Of a DNA stretch of 64,000 bases, positions 14,601-27,616 are shown piece by piece. Source of the stretch: Caenorhabditis remanei (taxonomy: Eukaryota > Nematoda > Chromadorea > Rhabditida > Rhabditidae); the NCBI RefSeq assembly GCF_010183535.1, contig NC_071332.1, positions 8,804,001 to 8,868,000 on the forward strand, read 5' to 3'. The notes beneath the pieces were generated by a model, which had not been told where the DNA came from, searched no databases, and saw nothing but the letters and a program-made list of their open reading frames with translations. Numbering within the stretch: the first letter of the stretch is position 1; every line of letters starts with the position of its first letter. A program made the translations under genes and the position numbers.

Positions 14601-15123
14601 GTAAATATAAACGAAGAGTCCGCGAAATCAAGGGAATCTGAGAGACGTCGTGCCGAAGAAGTTATGCGACAAAGGAAAGAAGAAAAAGAAGTTCGAGAAA
14701 CATGTCGAGCAGTTATCAATGATCTGATAAACTACGTCGAATATGAAGAAAAGTCTCTGGTCGAGAGGAAAGCATCTCTATTGCTTCGGAACGCATTCAG
14801 TCGTCCCAATCCTGAAGAACTTCTCAGAAACCTGCAGAGGGCGGAGTCACCGGGATCAATGACTCCACGGACACCGCTTACACCATCGAGGTTTGATTTT
14901 TTTCTATGTTCAGATAATAATCCAATCGCGTATAAAGTTCAATGTGTGTTATTTCAGAGTACTCGAAATCGCTGAAGAACTCGAAGAAGAAACAGACGAT
15001 CAAGTATGCCAATCAGTCGTTCGTTGCCTTGTTCGGGACGTTCTCCAAGCAGAGAAAAATGAACTTCGATCCACATTGGATCGCCGTCGGAGGCATAACA
15101 GTGTCCGAAACTCACCGGTTTGA
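11632..15123 (+). CDS. PPP1R37-like leucine-rich-repeat PP1 regulatory protein
   Basis: Nine exons (11632-11661, 11810-12343, 12435-12857, 12906-13037, 13085-13301, 13352-13452, 13640-13829, 13891-14890, 14958-15123) encode 930 residues. The N-terminal part carries an RVxF-type PP1 docking site, RTVSF followed by PADIGLITGYHDAP, close to residue 80. It continues with the family block EILQSYREACQRRQC and EALEEVFKRVQFNTIDFE, then about eight RNI-type leucine-rich repeats (LNLSFNK, LHLENTQMSG, ELYLGDNGL, LLDLRNNNIGDSG, LNIGSNNLGVEG, VDIRDNPI). This order matches vertebrate PPP1R37/LRRC68, an inhibitory regulator of protein phosphatase 1. The C-terminal third is an acidic and Ser/Thr-rich tail ending in a charged helical segment (VLEIAEELEEETDDQ). 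I recall the C. elegans orthologue as F28C1.3, next to egl-10, which fits the neighbour here. The ATG at 11632 is in frame and just precedes a GTGAGA donor. Confidence 0.9.
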
Positions 15124-18100
15124 TTTCCAATGATCTCCAAGATCCACTTCCACATTGTAATATGTAACATTATTTCACACTCCCTCTCATTAAAACTTCT
15201 CCGCTTTAAATATATGGTCCTGTTTCCGGAAAAATGCAATACGTGATTTTATTCATTCGGTTATTTTCATCCCTGTTCAATTCTCCCCAATTCTAAATTA
15301 TGACTTGAATTTCTGATATTGGAAACACTTGTTGTATGGAACATTATTATTATTTCAATTGCGTTTCGAAACCAAGTTGTAATTGTTTTTTTTGTTGATA
15401 GATGGAAAAAACGACACGCGATAATTATGATTATTGTCCCACATCTTTCTGCATTTCCTTCTCATCTTCATCTTTTATTCGACCCAATTACCAGTTGTTC
15501 TCGTTGTTTTTGTATATCTTTTTTCTCTTTTACTGATTATTATCACTAGTTATTTCAAATAGTTGTAGTTATTGCCCTTCATTGTTAATATTTTTCACTT
15601 TATTGTTCGAACCCATCGGTATGTAAAGGTGCTCTTTCGAAGCGCATTTTCATCCTCTCACTACTCTTTCCCTCTCCCCAAAAAAACCGAAACATGAACA
15701 AGTACTTATTGTATATACCCCAATACTCAAAATACCTCATTTCTCATCTTCCACTTTCTGTTTGTGGACCAACATTATTATTTCTCATGTTCACTTCCCC
15801 TTTTTTCTCATTATTGAACCATCATTAAAAAATGAAAATGTATGTTCTACTAGTTTTGTTTTCTCACAGACACACAGGATGGCACACATTAGAAACGAAA
15901 AACGGATATTTCGAGAGCTAATCTCTTCTGAGACCTCCTCAGAGCTCCAATACACTATATTTACTTTTTCTGATCAGCTTTTTGCAGTAGTTTTCACTTT
16001 TTTTTTACAAGAGAAAACTACGGTCTTTCTTCAGTTTAGTCGATTCATTTCTAAAACTTTGCTTGATTGTTATTTCGATTTTGAGACCAGAGTTCAGAAT
16101 TTCCTACAAATACATCTTTGAGGTTGCTGAAAGTTTTATAAAGTTATAACTTAATTCATATTTTAATTTTGTTAAAATTTTTCATTAACGTATTTTCGAA
16201 TATTTTTTAAAGTTAAAAAAAACAGAATCGAAGGTTCTTCATCACGAGGCTAAGTGATTGAATTTATTTTGTAACTTCAAAGTAGCCCTATCCGGATTGA
16301 GGATTCTCAACTCTCTTTTCTCGGTTATGATTGAGTGTCAACTCACCACGACTATTGATCCTCCACACATTCTTACCCAATTGGACAGTATGTCATATGT
16401 CATTTTTACCCCTTCCTACCATTTTCCAGAGCCGTCTCTTTATATTTATGTATCCCTCTTAATCCATTTCTCCCGCATGTTAGACAAACAATGGAACGGT
16501 CTATTCTACATCCTCCCAAGGACCTTTTTCTGTTGTTGACTGTCTGTGGGTGCCTAATTACAATGACTTCTCATTGTTCATTCATATTCTTTGGTTTCTC
16601 CTAGCGTTTATGAGTTCAATTCATCATTTGATTTGGCTTAAAAACTTCTAAGAGAATCTTTATTTTAAGCAGAGACGCTCTGAAATTAGCGATTATGATT
16701 TTTGATGGAACTCAATGTTTGAATTTCAGTAGTAGAGTTTGAGAAAATTGTTTCAAAAGCAAAGCACCTTGACTAAGAAGCTGTCAATAAAAAAGTATCA
16801 TTTGACTCGTCTCGAAGTTTCATCTTATCCTCATCTTCATCTGAATCGGTTCTCTTCTTACCAACCCAATCCTTTCCCATCTTCCTCTCTCACTGTCTTT
16901 TCGTTAAACACACACTTACCTTTTGCGGTAGCATCTAGGTGTAGGACATAGTGTACGGAAAGAGAAGCAAGCTTTTCTCCTAGCCCCTTGTTCCAAATAT
17001 TTGTGATTGTTTCCTTCTTTCTGACCTTTCATTTTGTTGTATTTGAGCGTGCGCAGTCTTTTCCACAGCTGTTCCGAGAGTGGGGCTGAGAGAAAAAGTC
17101 TTGAGAGAAAATAAGTTTATTTAAATTTTGCACCTTCTCATTGTTTGTATGTGTACGATCCGATGATTTGATTCGTGAATGCACGATAAGTTTGATTTTC
17201 TCTATGATTCCTCTATTTTCTCGTAGACTTTTACAGTAAAATTATAGCAAGCTATCGAAAGTTCTGAAACTTTTGAATACTGTAAAAAAAACTGAGCTTA
17301 TCTGCAGTCTGAAGTTTTCAATAGGAGTTGTGAAAAGGTTTTTTTATAGAAACTTTTCAGGTTATGTATCTTAAAATAACAGTTTGCACAAATTGTTTCC
17401 AAAAGGAATGATAATAATCTCTACACGTTTTTCTTCTACCACCACCTCTTTATCTTCTTTTCCTCCTAATTCTCTAATTATCAGTTAGTTTTATATTCTA
17501 ATACTCTCATCATAACCATGTTTAAGCAGACAAACTATAAACATAAACTGTCCTGAATAAATGTTTTTGGAGTGTTCTTCTTCTTCATCTCTGCCTTTTT
17601 TGCTCCTTGTCGTTATTTTTCGAGTGTCTTGTTTACCCAAACATTCCGCATAGTGTTTAGATGCTTTTCGTCATAGTTCTCAGCCATCAATAACGAGAAA
17701 AAGTGTCAGATGATAAGTGATAAGACCTCTGATGAGTGAGCCAATTTGATGTGTCACTTTCTAATGTTATCATTTCGTTTCTAGAAAAAAAGTGTGCTTG
17801 ATGACCTTTTTCTGAAATTTTGAAATATTTCAGTTGCATCGTTTGTTACATTTGTTTAATTCGACACTTTCTGTTTAATGTCGTTTCTAAAAAGTCAAAG
17901 AATCTGTATGTTCTATTCGAATCTCCTCTTAAAGATACGAGTGTTTTCCATCAATCCACTAGTTTTTGTCTAGACTGTTCCTCTCAATGAGTTCTTCTTC
18001 TCACTTGTCTTTTTCTCACCAATCAAATGTATTGTATGACAAACCGTTCGCTTCTCGTCACTTTTTGGGAGCACACCCGTGCTCTCATTCATCTTATTTT

Positions 18101-20939
18101 AGAATTTACCTGCTCTGGAAATAGTTTGTGATTTGAAGAGACTCAGAATGGTGTCGAACCGGAAAAGTTGTCTCGGTCTCGCGCACCCGACAAAAATATC
18201 GGGTTGCCCAGGCACTCGTCGTGTGTCTCTTCGATCGCTCTTTTCTGACCGCCAGGAATCATTTCCGATTTCCGTCTTCAGGTGTCCAAAATTTAGGTTT
18301 TTATGTCCTTTTTAGACCGACTGTCATGTTGTGTTTTGATCCTAAGGTCTACCGTATGCGTGCTGAATATTGCTCACTTCTATTACTTTTTAGAATTTTC
18401 GAACGAGTTTTGATAAGAACCGTAGTCTACTCAAATTACACAGCTTATCTACGATGACTCAACATTTGAAATAAAGAAAACATCAATCTTTGTGCTGATT
18501 CTTTGCTAAGACTTCTGAAACTGTCGGAGCTCTACAGAGCTCAGTATAATATCAGGGAGCGCAGAAAAGAAAAGAACGACATGATTAAAAAAGTGTGTAT
18601 CCTCATAAATCTGAAAACAATCATTTAAAAAAACTTATCGTAGACACCTACATCTCTATTTTTATTCATGCAAGCTTCCAGTTATTTTTTATTTATTTTG
18701 AAACTTTTGATCAGTAAAAATGGTTTGCTTTCACAGAAGCATCATACCTTTTTTGTATTTTTGTACACCTGCTTTTTCCAATTCTTTACATTTTTCTCCT
18801 ATTCACAGTGTGAATATTCGAATTGGTTTCTCGATATTTCATTTCCATTTCACCCCACTCTCGTTCATTTTTTTTCTGTACTAACTCTACAACACACACA
18901 GTCATATATTCTTCTCTATTCATTTTATCCATCTGGTTTCGGTTTTTGGAATGTTTATGAAAGGAGTGTCTCTCTGAAAAGTCGCAACATGACGAATAGG
19001 ATGAATAATGACGTGGCAAGTGATTTATATGGAGCGCATCGGGGCAAAAAGTGAATTTATTTGATTTTCCGTGACGTGGTTAGATTTAAAGGGAAGACAC
19101 CGGTGAGAGGACTGTTTTTGTGAGTTTGAAAAAGTTCGAATTCGATGGGTTAGGTACTGGATTTATGTTTTTCACAAATTTTCATGTCGTTGGAATTGTT
19201 TTCTGATTGTTGTGGCGTTTTGAGAAACTTCATAAATAAGTACGGGAAGTTAGCGTTTTAAGTTTATAGAAAAATTTAAATATTTTATATAACTTTTATT
19301 GTAGAAATTGTTTTCTTTGAGTATGAAATTACTGTAACACTGTGTGTAATTGTCCTAAATAGAATAAATTGCAAAAAATAGAAACAATTGCTGCAAAAGT
19401 TATTTTCACAAAAAGATTTCAATCTGAATCGAACAAATTATTTTTTTACAATTAAACTTTTTCTCTGGGCCTACAGTAGGTGTGTTTCTTTCATAGAAAC
19501 TTTGATTTCTTTTAAATAAATTGATCCAACTGACATTGAGCTCTCGAAAAGAAGACGGCAACTCGGTATTTTTGATAAAAGGTCATCGTAACATTAACCT
19601 CTAGAATCCCCATTTATTTCTTGATGATCATGTTGGCACAGGCATGCCAAAGAGTCATGTCTTGTTACATTACACAAATTGTCTTCTCTTTTTCTCTATC
19701 ATCTTTTTCTCTTCCCGATCCATCGTTTCTACCTCTAACTGACGAGACGAGACACAACAATCTTCATTCATTTTCTTCTCCGAGAGGAGAGAGCTCAGAG
19801 CATCCATCCTCGACGACGGCGGCGGCGGCCCCGGGAGCTCAAGAGAGTCGCGAACACAGTTAGAGAGTATACCGATCAGAGAGATAGTGATAGAGGAAGA
19901 GAGGGAAAAGGAGCGAGATCCGGTATGAGCCCCGCGCCAAAGTTTTTTGCTTTTCCTGTTTCTTGCCAATCGTTGTGATTATTATTATAAGTATTATTGT
20001 TGTTGTTGTTTGTGAAACTTGATGATTCATCTTCTTTCAAATATTCTGAGCTCGAGTGTTTTTGTCAACAGTTTTCCATCCCTTCAGGTATACGGTATCC
20101 TTCTGTTTTCCTAGAAGCACTATTTGGAATTCCTCTCCTATTCTGCCGAGTCATATGAGATTCTAGTTACCAATATTTATGTACAACATTCCAGTCCCTT
20201 CTCAAATCATCAGGTTCATCTGTATCTGAACTTCGAAACTCTCTTCCACCCAATCCGCACTCTCCCATTTGACCACACGGACTCTTAGCTTTATAGCCCA
20301 GTTTTCTGAGCTTCTCTTTTTTATCCTCTCAACGTAACGACGTGTACATCAATCCGTCTCCGTCCTCCACCAGCCTAGTCTCGAGTAAAAGGGCACTTAC
20401 GAATTCCGATTCCTTCTTTTGTATGCCCATGCCCGGATTCCCGTTGAGAAAAGAGACCGACCTTCTACCTCCGCCCCCTACTTCTTATATTCACCACTTA
20501 TTATGAATACATCATCCTTAGAGATTTGGTAGGGGGAAGGGGAAGAAACAGAAGCGAAACAGTCAAGTACTCCATACTTCACTTATACATCTTCTTTTTT
20601 CTTCTTTTTCCTGGACCGCCCGTCTTCAGATCCTTTGAAACCAGATGCCTTGTTACTTTTTGCCAAAAGGTGTACATGGGCTTTTCCTCATGCTTGCCGG
20701 CAGACGGCGTCGCGCCAAATCCAGTCAGAAACAGTCAATCAAAAGTAATAGCTTATGGTTGTTGCCTATGCGCTAATTCTTCGCTCCCCTCGTTTTCCAA
20801 CCGCTGCCAACACTTTTCTCCGTTCATCGTTATTCCTTCCCGTTCGTTTTCTTTTTTACCAATTCTTGATCACCTATTCTCTAATTTGAAATGCTATAAT
20901 TCTCAAATTAGAAAGAAATAATTGAAACCAATTCAGGTG
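15124..20939. promoter_or_regulatory. 3' flank of the PPP1R37-like gene and upstream region of atn-1
   Basis: This 5.8 kb stretch between two same-strand genes shows no coding exon I can support. It is AT-rich with many pyrimidine tracts and stop codons in all frames. The right part contains a GC-rich patch (about 19790-19925) that ends in a splice-donor-like site and could be an untranslated first exon of atn-1. The left end holds the 3' UTR of the preceding gene, with an ATTAAA-type signal near 15190. The size suits a strong muscle-gene promoter region, but no binding site can be assigned with confidence. Confidence 0.55.
19790..19924 (+). other. atn-1: Candidate 5' untranslated exon of atn-1
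   Basis: This short stretch is much richer in G and C than its surroundings, including a GGC-repeat tract near 19817, followed by purine-rich sequence. It ends at GATCCG|GTATGAG, a reasonable splice donor. About 1 kb downstream lies an acceptor (TTCAG at 20932-20936) only three bases before the atn-1 start codon. An untranslated exon spliced to that acceptor is a natural explanation; SL1 trans-splicing at the same acceptor is the alternative. It has no open frame of note. Confidence 0.35.
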
Positions 20940-23900
20940 ATGGTCGACTACTACCAACAGCCGCCGTCCTACCATCAACCGGGCTACGACTACACGCAGC
21001 AAGAGGAGGAATGGGATCGTGAAGGACTTCTCGATCCTGCATGGGAGAAGCAACAGAAAAAGGTTAGTGGATGGGCGAAAATTGGGGGGTGAAGAGGAAT
21101 GATCCTTGGTCTTGAAATAAGAAGAAGAAGAAGACATTTGATAGACAAATTTCACTGAGTGATGCAATATCATGGAAGTTAGAGGTACCAAATGAAACTG
21201 AAGCTGTGAAGTGATTACTGTAGTTATCTGAAATCCTGAGCTCTTCCATCTAACGCTAGTTTCCCATTTAGTTCATGAACCTTCATTCTTCATTACTTCA
21301 AATGATTTGGATCATCGATGAGCTAGTTGCAAGCTAAGAGATCATAAAACAATCTTTGATTAGGTGTTCTCTAGTTCATCCCATCTCTTCTCATCCTACT
21401 CCCACCCATCGTTCCATTCAACTTGATTTACTCCGAAATATATGTGGTGATAAATGAGGGGAATGCTCCTCCACTCTCACCCTCAACATCCCATTTCTTC
21501 TCTTTTTTTCGTTTTGACTGAAGCATGTGTTGGATTCCGCCTGTTACACCTACTCTCCAACCCTTTCTCTTTCTTGTGTTGGCATCCTTTCGATGTGGTG
21601 ACAAAAAACCGCGAGAGATAAGGATAACAGGTTGGAAAAAGAGGATTTAGAGTCAGAATGGAAGAGGGCACCCCTTGCCCCTGAGTGGTTCATAATAGAG
21701 TGGGAGGAGTGGGGAATGAATGGAAAAAATTGAGAGGAAAAGATGAAGAAAGAAGAACAAGTGACGATTGGCAAGTTGTAATTTGAGCTTAGTGAGTCTT
21801 GAGCTCAAAAGTTAAGGCAACACAAAAAAAACAGAAAAGAGAGGGATGCCATTGACACCTTTTCGTTTGTAACAAATAGACAACAACAAATAGTGCAAAA
21901 GGAGTTCGAGAGACTCGACACTGAAATGACAGGCGAAGAAGAATCTGAAATATAAGTTAGACAACTTTCCATAAATAGAAAACAATACAGCTCGTACAAT
22001 TTCACAATCCTTTCAGACCTTCACCGCCTGGTGCAATTCTCATCTCCGCAAAGCTGGAACCTCAATTGAAACTATTGAGGAAGACTTCAGAAATGGACTC
22101 AAACTTATGCTCCTTCTCGAAGTCATTTCTGGAGAGCCACTTCCAAAACCAGATCGTGGAAAGATGCGTTTTCACAAGATTGCCAATGTGAACAAAGCTC
22201 TTGAGTACATTGAATCGAAAGGAGTCAAATTGGTTTCGATCGGAGCTGAAGAGATCGTTGATGGAAATGTCAAAATGACTCTTGGTCTCATCTGGACAAT
22301 CATCCTGAGATTCGCCATTCAAGATATCAACGTCGAGGGTGAGAATTCACCTTGATTACTAAAATTATCATAATTCCTTTTTCAGAACTTTCTGCTCGTG
22401 ACGGTCTTCTTCTCTGGTGTCAACGTAAGACTGCTCCATACAACAACGTGAATGTGCAGAACTTCCACAACTCGTGGAAGGATGGTCTCGCCTTCTGCGC
22501 TCTTATTCATCGTCATCGTCCAGATTTGTTGGATTACAGCCAACTGCACAAGGGAGATCCAATTCACAATTTGAATTTGGCTTTCGACATCGCTGAGAAG
22601 CATCTTGATATTCCAAGAATGTTGGACGCTGAGGGTAAGTCTTTTGAATGATTTATATCAAAATACTTCTAGCCTATCCTTTATCTATTCTATCCAAATG
22701 TCGACGCGCAGTTTCAAAAGAAATACAAAAACATTTTCAAAAAAATACAGACGTTTCCCGTCATCCGGATGAGAAATCCACGATGACCTACGTCTCCTGC
22801 TTCTACCACGCCTTCCGCAATATGCGTGAACCAGCACCACCACCGGTCATCCGCCAGCCACCACCACAACGTGTAGTTGTTGCTCCACCTCCAGAGAGAG
22901 ATTGGAGAAAAGATGTGAGCATCTGATGATGTGTGGATTGAGTGTGGAACCGTTAAAACGAGATGTGGAGTACTGTACGTATGTGTATACTGTGAGGTCA
23001 CAAACGTCATCTTTGTCACTTTGTCGTTGTCTTTTTTGGAAAAACGCGCGTTGTCTTCCTAATAATTCCAAAAACTTCAAATCCAATAACTAGTTTTGTT
23101 TTATTTTCTTCATAACAACACCTAATGTGTTCAAAACTTTTAACCTTAATGTTTTCATGTTTGACTTCAGATTTGGCCAACTCACAACCCGACGAGAAAG
23201 CAGTTATGACCTATGTTTCATGTTACTACCATTATTTCAGTGGAATGCGTAAGGTTTGTGATGACTCATTTATTTGGTTTTATGTAGTTTGGTGTGACTT
23301 TAATACATGTCCACCGATTATTGGAGTCTCAATGTGATAATTGATTTTCAGGCTGAAACTGCTGCCAATCGTATCTGCCGAGTGTTGAAGGTCAACCAAG
23401 AGAATGAGAAGATGATGGAGGATTATGAGAACTTGGCTTCTGATGTGAGTTATTTTATTTTATGTATTTTTGAGATAATCTTCTGTTTCAGCTTCTTGCC
23501 TGGATCAACCGCTGGATGCCGTGGCTCGCCAACCGCTCAACTGATGACACTCTTCGTCAAGCTCAACAAAAACTCGAGGATTACCGTAACTACCGTCGTA
23601 GTGAGAAACCACCAAGAATCGAAGATAAGGGACGTCTTGAAACACTGTTCAACACACTCCAAACTCGTCTTCGTTTGTCGAATCGTCCAGCTTTCTGTCC
23701 ACGTGATGGACATCTTGTGAAGGACATCAATGCCGCTTGGGCAGGTCTTGAAGATTCCGAGAAAGGGTTCGAAGAGTGGCTTCTCTCTGAAATCATGCGT
23801 CTCGAACGTTTGGAGCATTTAGCTGAGAAGTTCCGTCGTAAGTGTGCTCTTCATGAGGAGTGGGCTCACGGAAAAGAAGATGCTCTTCGTAGCAACGACT

Positions 23901-25574
23901 GGAGAAGTTGTGGACTTTACAAAATCAAGGCTCTCCGTAAAAGACACGAAGCCTTCGAAAGCGACCTCGGAGCTCATCAAGATCGCGTTGAACAAATTGC
24001 TGCGATTGCCAGAGAACTCAACAATCTCCGTTACCCAGATATTGGACCAATCAATGCTCGTTGTCAAGCAATCTGCTCTCAATGGGATCGTCTTGGACAA
24101 CTTTCATCAAAGAGACGTGAGACTCTTGAAGATGCTGAACGTATTGCTGAACGTCTTGACTCTCTCTACTTGGACTTTGCTAAACGTGCTGCTCCATTCA
24201 ACAACTGGCTTGATGGAGCTCGTGAAGATCTAGCTGATTTGGTTATTGTTCACGAGATGCGTGAGATTGAGGAGCTTGTCAGTGCCCATGATCAATTCAA
24301 ATCTACTTTGGGAGATGCTGATCGCGAGTTCTCAAGCATCAATCAAATCGAGCATGAAGTCGAGCATCTTGTTACTTCTCATGGACTTGATCGTGAATTA
24401 CTCCGAAATCCATACACTGATTTGTCGGCTTCTGATATTCGTAGAAAATGGGGAGAGGTTCAAAACTCTGTCCCAAGAAGAGATTCGCAACTTCAGGCTG
24501 AATTGAAGAGACAGCAGAGTGAGTTTTTCATTTTTATTACTTGCTTTTCTAGTTTCAAGATTTCTATTAGAATTTCTAACCAAAATTTGTTCCAGACAAC
24601 GAACGTCTTCGTACCATCTTTGCTGAGAAGGCCAACCAAGTCGGGCCATGGCTTGAGCGTGAGCTTGAACAAGTCCTTGCCATCGGACTTGGAGGACGTG
24701 GACGTCTTGAAGACGCTATTCAACAACTTCGTTCAATTCAACGAAATGTTCTTGGATACAAGTCAAATCAGGACGAACTCGAACGTATTCATCAAGAAAT
24801 GCAAGAGAACTTTGTCTTCGAAAACCGCAAATCTCGTTACTCAATGGAATCACTGCGTGTCGGATGGGAAACTCTTCTCACCAGTATCAACAAGACAATT
24901 AGTGAATTCGAAAATCAAGTTTTGCTTCGCGATAGCAAGGGAATCAGTGAGGAACAAATTGCTGAATTCCGTGCATCATTCAGTCACTTTGACAAGGAAC
25001 GCGCTGGATTGGACCCCGAACAATTGAGGTAAGTAGGTTGGGGTTCATTGAATACTTCTCATTATGCTGGTTACGTAAAAAGCAATAATAAGAAGTTCAC
25101 TTGATGTACCGGAAATTAAATGTACCTAGACTATCACCTGATATCTTATTATCAAAAACAATTTTCAGAGCTTGTCTGATCTCCGTCGGTTATACGATCA
25201 GACCAGGACGTGAAGGAGACGCGGAACTTCATCGTGTATTAGCACATGTTGATCCAAATCGTATGGGACGAGTTCCATTTGAGGCCTTCCTTGACTTTAT
25301 GACCAAAGAAAATTCGGATCAAGACACTGTAGAACAAATGATTGACTCATTCAGAATATTAGCATCTGGAAAGGTTGGAAATCACACGTCATCGAATCAT
25401 CAAACTATGAACACTTCTTTTCAGCCATTCATCACCGCTGACGAACTGGAACGCGAACTGCCACGTGATCAAGCTGCTTACTGTATGGCCCGAATGGCAC
25501 CTTCAAGAGAGCCAGGAGCACCACCAAGATCATTTGATTACGTGACATTCAGTCGTAGTCTCTACTCTCAATGA
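20940..25574 (+). CDS. atn-1: Muscle alpha-actinin ATN-1
   Basis: Alpha-actinin crosslinks actin at dense bodies (Z-disc equivalents) of worm muscle. Constant exons are 20940-21062, 22017-22338, 22386-22634, 23352-23444, 23492-24518, 24596-25028, 25169-25373 and 25425-25574. Between the third and fourth sits either 22751-22914 or 23171-23253, giving 921 or 894 residues. Domains run in order: a Gln/Tyr-rich leader, CH1 (from [16 protein letters not shown]), CH2 ([15 protein letters not shown]), four spectrin repeats, and C-terminal EF-hands. The EF loops are degenerate: the first ([12 protein letters not shown]) lacks acidic residues at positions 5 and 12 and the second ([12 protein letters not shown]) is likewise poor, so calcium regulation is not expected, as in muscle isoforms. 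The protein ends in [14 protein letters not shown], matching vertebrate actinins without the extra C-terminal ESDL motif. The start [15 protein letters not shown] follows an acceptor by three bases. An AATAAA lies near 25929. Confidence 0.97.
22751..22914 (+). other. atn-1: atn-1 alternative exon A, CH2 end with proline-rich insert
   Basis: The exon starts in phase 1 after a TACAG acceptor and ends in phase 0 at a GTGAGC donor. It encodes [25 protein letters not shown] followed by about 28 residues rich in Pro, with three Pro runs (APPPV, QPPPQ, APPPE), ending DWRKD. It corresponds to the last helix of CH2 plus a proline-rich insertion before the first spectrin repeat. Its length (164) leaves remainder 2 modulo 3, the same as exon B. 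Confidence 0.85.
23171..23253 (+). other. atn-1: atn-1 alternative exon B, CH2 end without insert
   Basis: This 83-base exon lies between a CTTCAG acceptor and a GTTTGT donor. It encodes [20 protein letters not shown] then HYFSGMRK, homologous to the first half of exon A and to the vertebrate exon that ends CH2 ([20 protein letters not shown]). It enters in phase 1 and leaves in phase 0, as does exon A, so either one keeps the frame and both together break it. Confidence 0.88.
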
Positions 25575-26252
25575 TTCAAATTTCTATGGACCTTTTTTCC
25601 TTTTTTTCTTCCCGAAATTCACATATTCTCGCATCTTGTCCTTCATTTTCTTCTTCTTCTTTCATTGTTAAAGACAAACACCTTCAAACATATTTTGGTA
25701 TTAACAGTAATCTTTTTTCCCACTTTTAGTGTATATATTTTTCTTTTCTTTCCCGCGCAACTTTTTTCTTCAAAATCTTTAAAGTTATTCATGGAATCGG
25801 TGACACAATTACCGGACACAAACTGAAACATATTTCTATACGAATCTTTTCATTTTTCTATTTTGCTAAAGTGGAGTTCAATAGAGTTTTACTAGTTCTT
25901 TTTTTCTCTATAATTCATATTTTGTGCTAATAAATTATAACTATAATCAGTGTTCTTCTCTTGTTCTCAATGGTTTTCAATTTAAATCAGACATGCACTC
26001 CTAAAAACGGAAGAAACAAAACGTAATACGTAGTTTCTGACTGACTATAGTTCCTGTCATGTCTGTTCAATAATCTTTATCATTTCTTAACTTTCTTCTT
26101 CATAATTTCTCAGAAAACGCCTACGAGATTCATCATGTGAGTATCGTACTTGTTTAATTTCCGGTGGAGACAACTTCTATGAGGCCACGCCTACTCCAGA
26201 AGAAGAGCTCAAAACTTTTAGTTTTCATTCTGAAATAGCCTTCATCGTCCCG
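25575..26252. promoter_or_regulatory. atn-1 3' UTR and upstream region of the srt gene
   Basis: The left part is the AT-rich 3' UTR of atn-1, with AATAAA near 25929. The right part precedes the receptor gene. No start-linked acceptor or coding exon other than the receptor's own is evident. Confidence 0.6.
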
Positions 26253-27455
26253 ATGGATAATATAATTCGTTATGGCTCTGTCGAGGGCATACCCTTGTAC
26301 AATTGCAGGTGGAGTTAGACTAGTTTAAAAATTCTTTATTTTACAATTTCAGTGGACACACTTCTGAAGAATGGTCGGAGTTGAAAGGAACAAAATGGCC
26401 TATACTGGGGGCATGTCAGGCGGCTTACGGTATTATGATAGATGTAAGAAATGATTAATTATGAGCATTGTGAGACACTAGAATAGTTTTCCAGGTTCTC
26501 TATCTACCGATTCTCTCTATCATTTTTGAAAAGGAAAACTTCAAAATGTCCTGCTTCAAGATTATGTATTTGTTGGGGATCATTGACTTCTTGATCACCT
26601 ATGTCAACTCCATCCTCACCGGATGGTTGGCCATGAAAGGAGCAGTTTACTGTACTCATCCAAACATCATTTATATCTCCGGAATGGTCGTTTGCGCTCT
26701 TTGGTGCAGTTCCTGTATGACTGCTCTTCTTCTCGTCGCAAATCGTTTGTTGGGAATGACCAAACCGTCGTTGGCTGTCAAACTGTTTGATGGGTTCGGC
26801 ATAAGAAAATCAATTAATTTTAGTTTTTTATTCATTTTAGAAAAAAAACCTACATTGCTCTTGTCTTCCCAATCCTCTACTTCATTTACTTTTTGTTCAC
26901 AGCCCCTCTGGTTTTTAATTCAAAATATCTCGCCTGGTTCTACACTCCAATGATTTTTGATGACGGTGCAACAGAATACTTCAATCACTCTCATACAGTA
27001 AATAACTTTCTGATTGTGACACTCACATGCATTGTCTATACGCCATTCCGTTGGGTTATTGGAACTAATCTCAAACATGTCAAGAATGCAAACGCTTCTC
27101 AGCTTCAGAATACAGTAAGTTTCATTTGATTTAAAAAAAAATACATTTTTCAATCTCTCAGAAGACGCAAGTGTTCCTCCAATCAACTTTGATCTGTGCA
27201 GCCAATCAAGTATGTGCAACCATCTACGTTGTAATGAACGTGACAGAAGTTCCCAATTGGTTAATCATGTTTGCTCATTTCACTTGGGAATTTATTCACG
27301 GCGCACCGGTTTTCATTTATCTCGCATTGAATCGAATGATTCGCGAACGATTCTTGGAAAAGATGAACATGATGAAAGGAGGAATGTTCAGGGAGACGAC
27401 TTCAATGATGCCAATCAACAAGAGTGTATCATCACCAGTTGTGATCGTTAATTGA
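26253..27455 (+). CDS. Serpentine receptor, class T-like (srt family) chemoreceptor
   Basis: Five exons (26253-26308, 26353-26443, 26495-26793, 26841-27114, 27162-27455) encode 337 residues of a multi-pass membrane protein. The N-terminal segment is MDNIIRYGSVEGIPLYNC with a following TSEEW. Hydrophobic segments come from GACQAAYGIMIDVLYLPILS, KIMYLLGIIDFLITY, IIYISGMVVCALWCSSCMTALLLVANR, TYIALVFPILYFIYFLFTAP, VNNFLIVTLTCIVYTPFRW, TLICAANQVCATIYVVMNV and MFAHFTWEFIHGAPVFIYLALN. The ANRLLG motif after TM3, the KLFDG-K junction and the HGAPVFIYLALNRMIR end are characteristic of the srt group. Such receptors usually act in chemosensory neurons; no ligand can be inferred. It is a single full-length copy with no stop or frameshift. 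Confidence 0.85.
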
Positions 27456-27616
27456 ATTTTCAATTTTATTGAATTCTCTCATCTGTAAACTTTCATAAAT
27501 TGCTTTAAACAGTCTCAGTCAATAGTTAATATGGAAATATACAAAGACATAAACTCAAATCCACTAAAATTTATTGACTTTCTAGATTTTCTATCAATTT
27601 TTAGTTTCTTCCGTGA

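Noticed and set aside
20526..20921. 131-codon open frame before atn-1
   Set aside because: No splice link or recognisable domain; pyrimidine-rich, probably promoter sequence.
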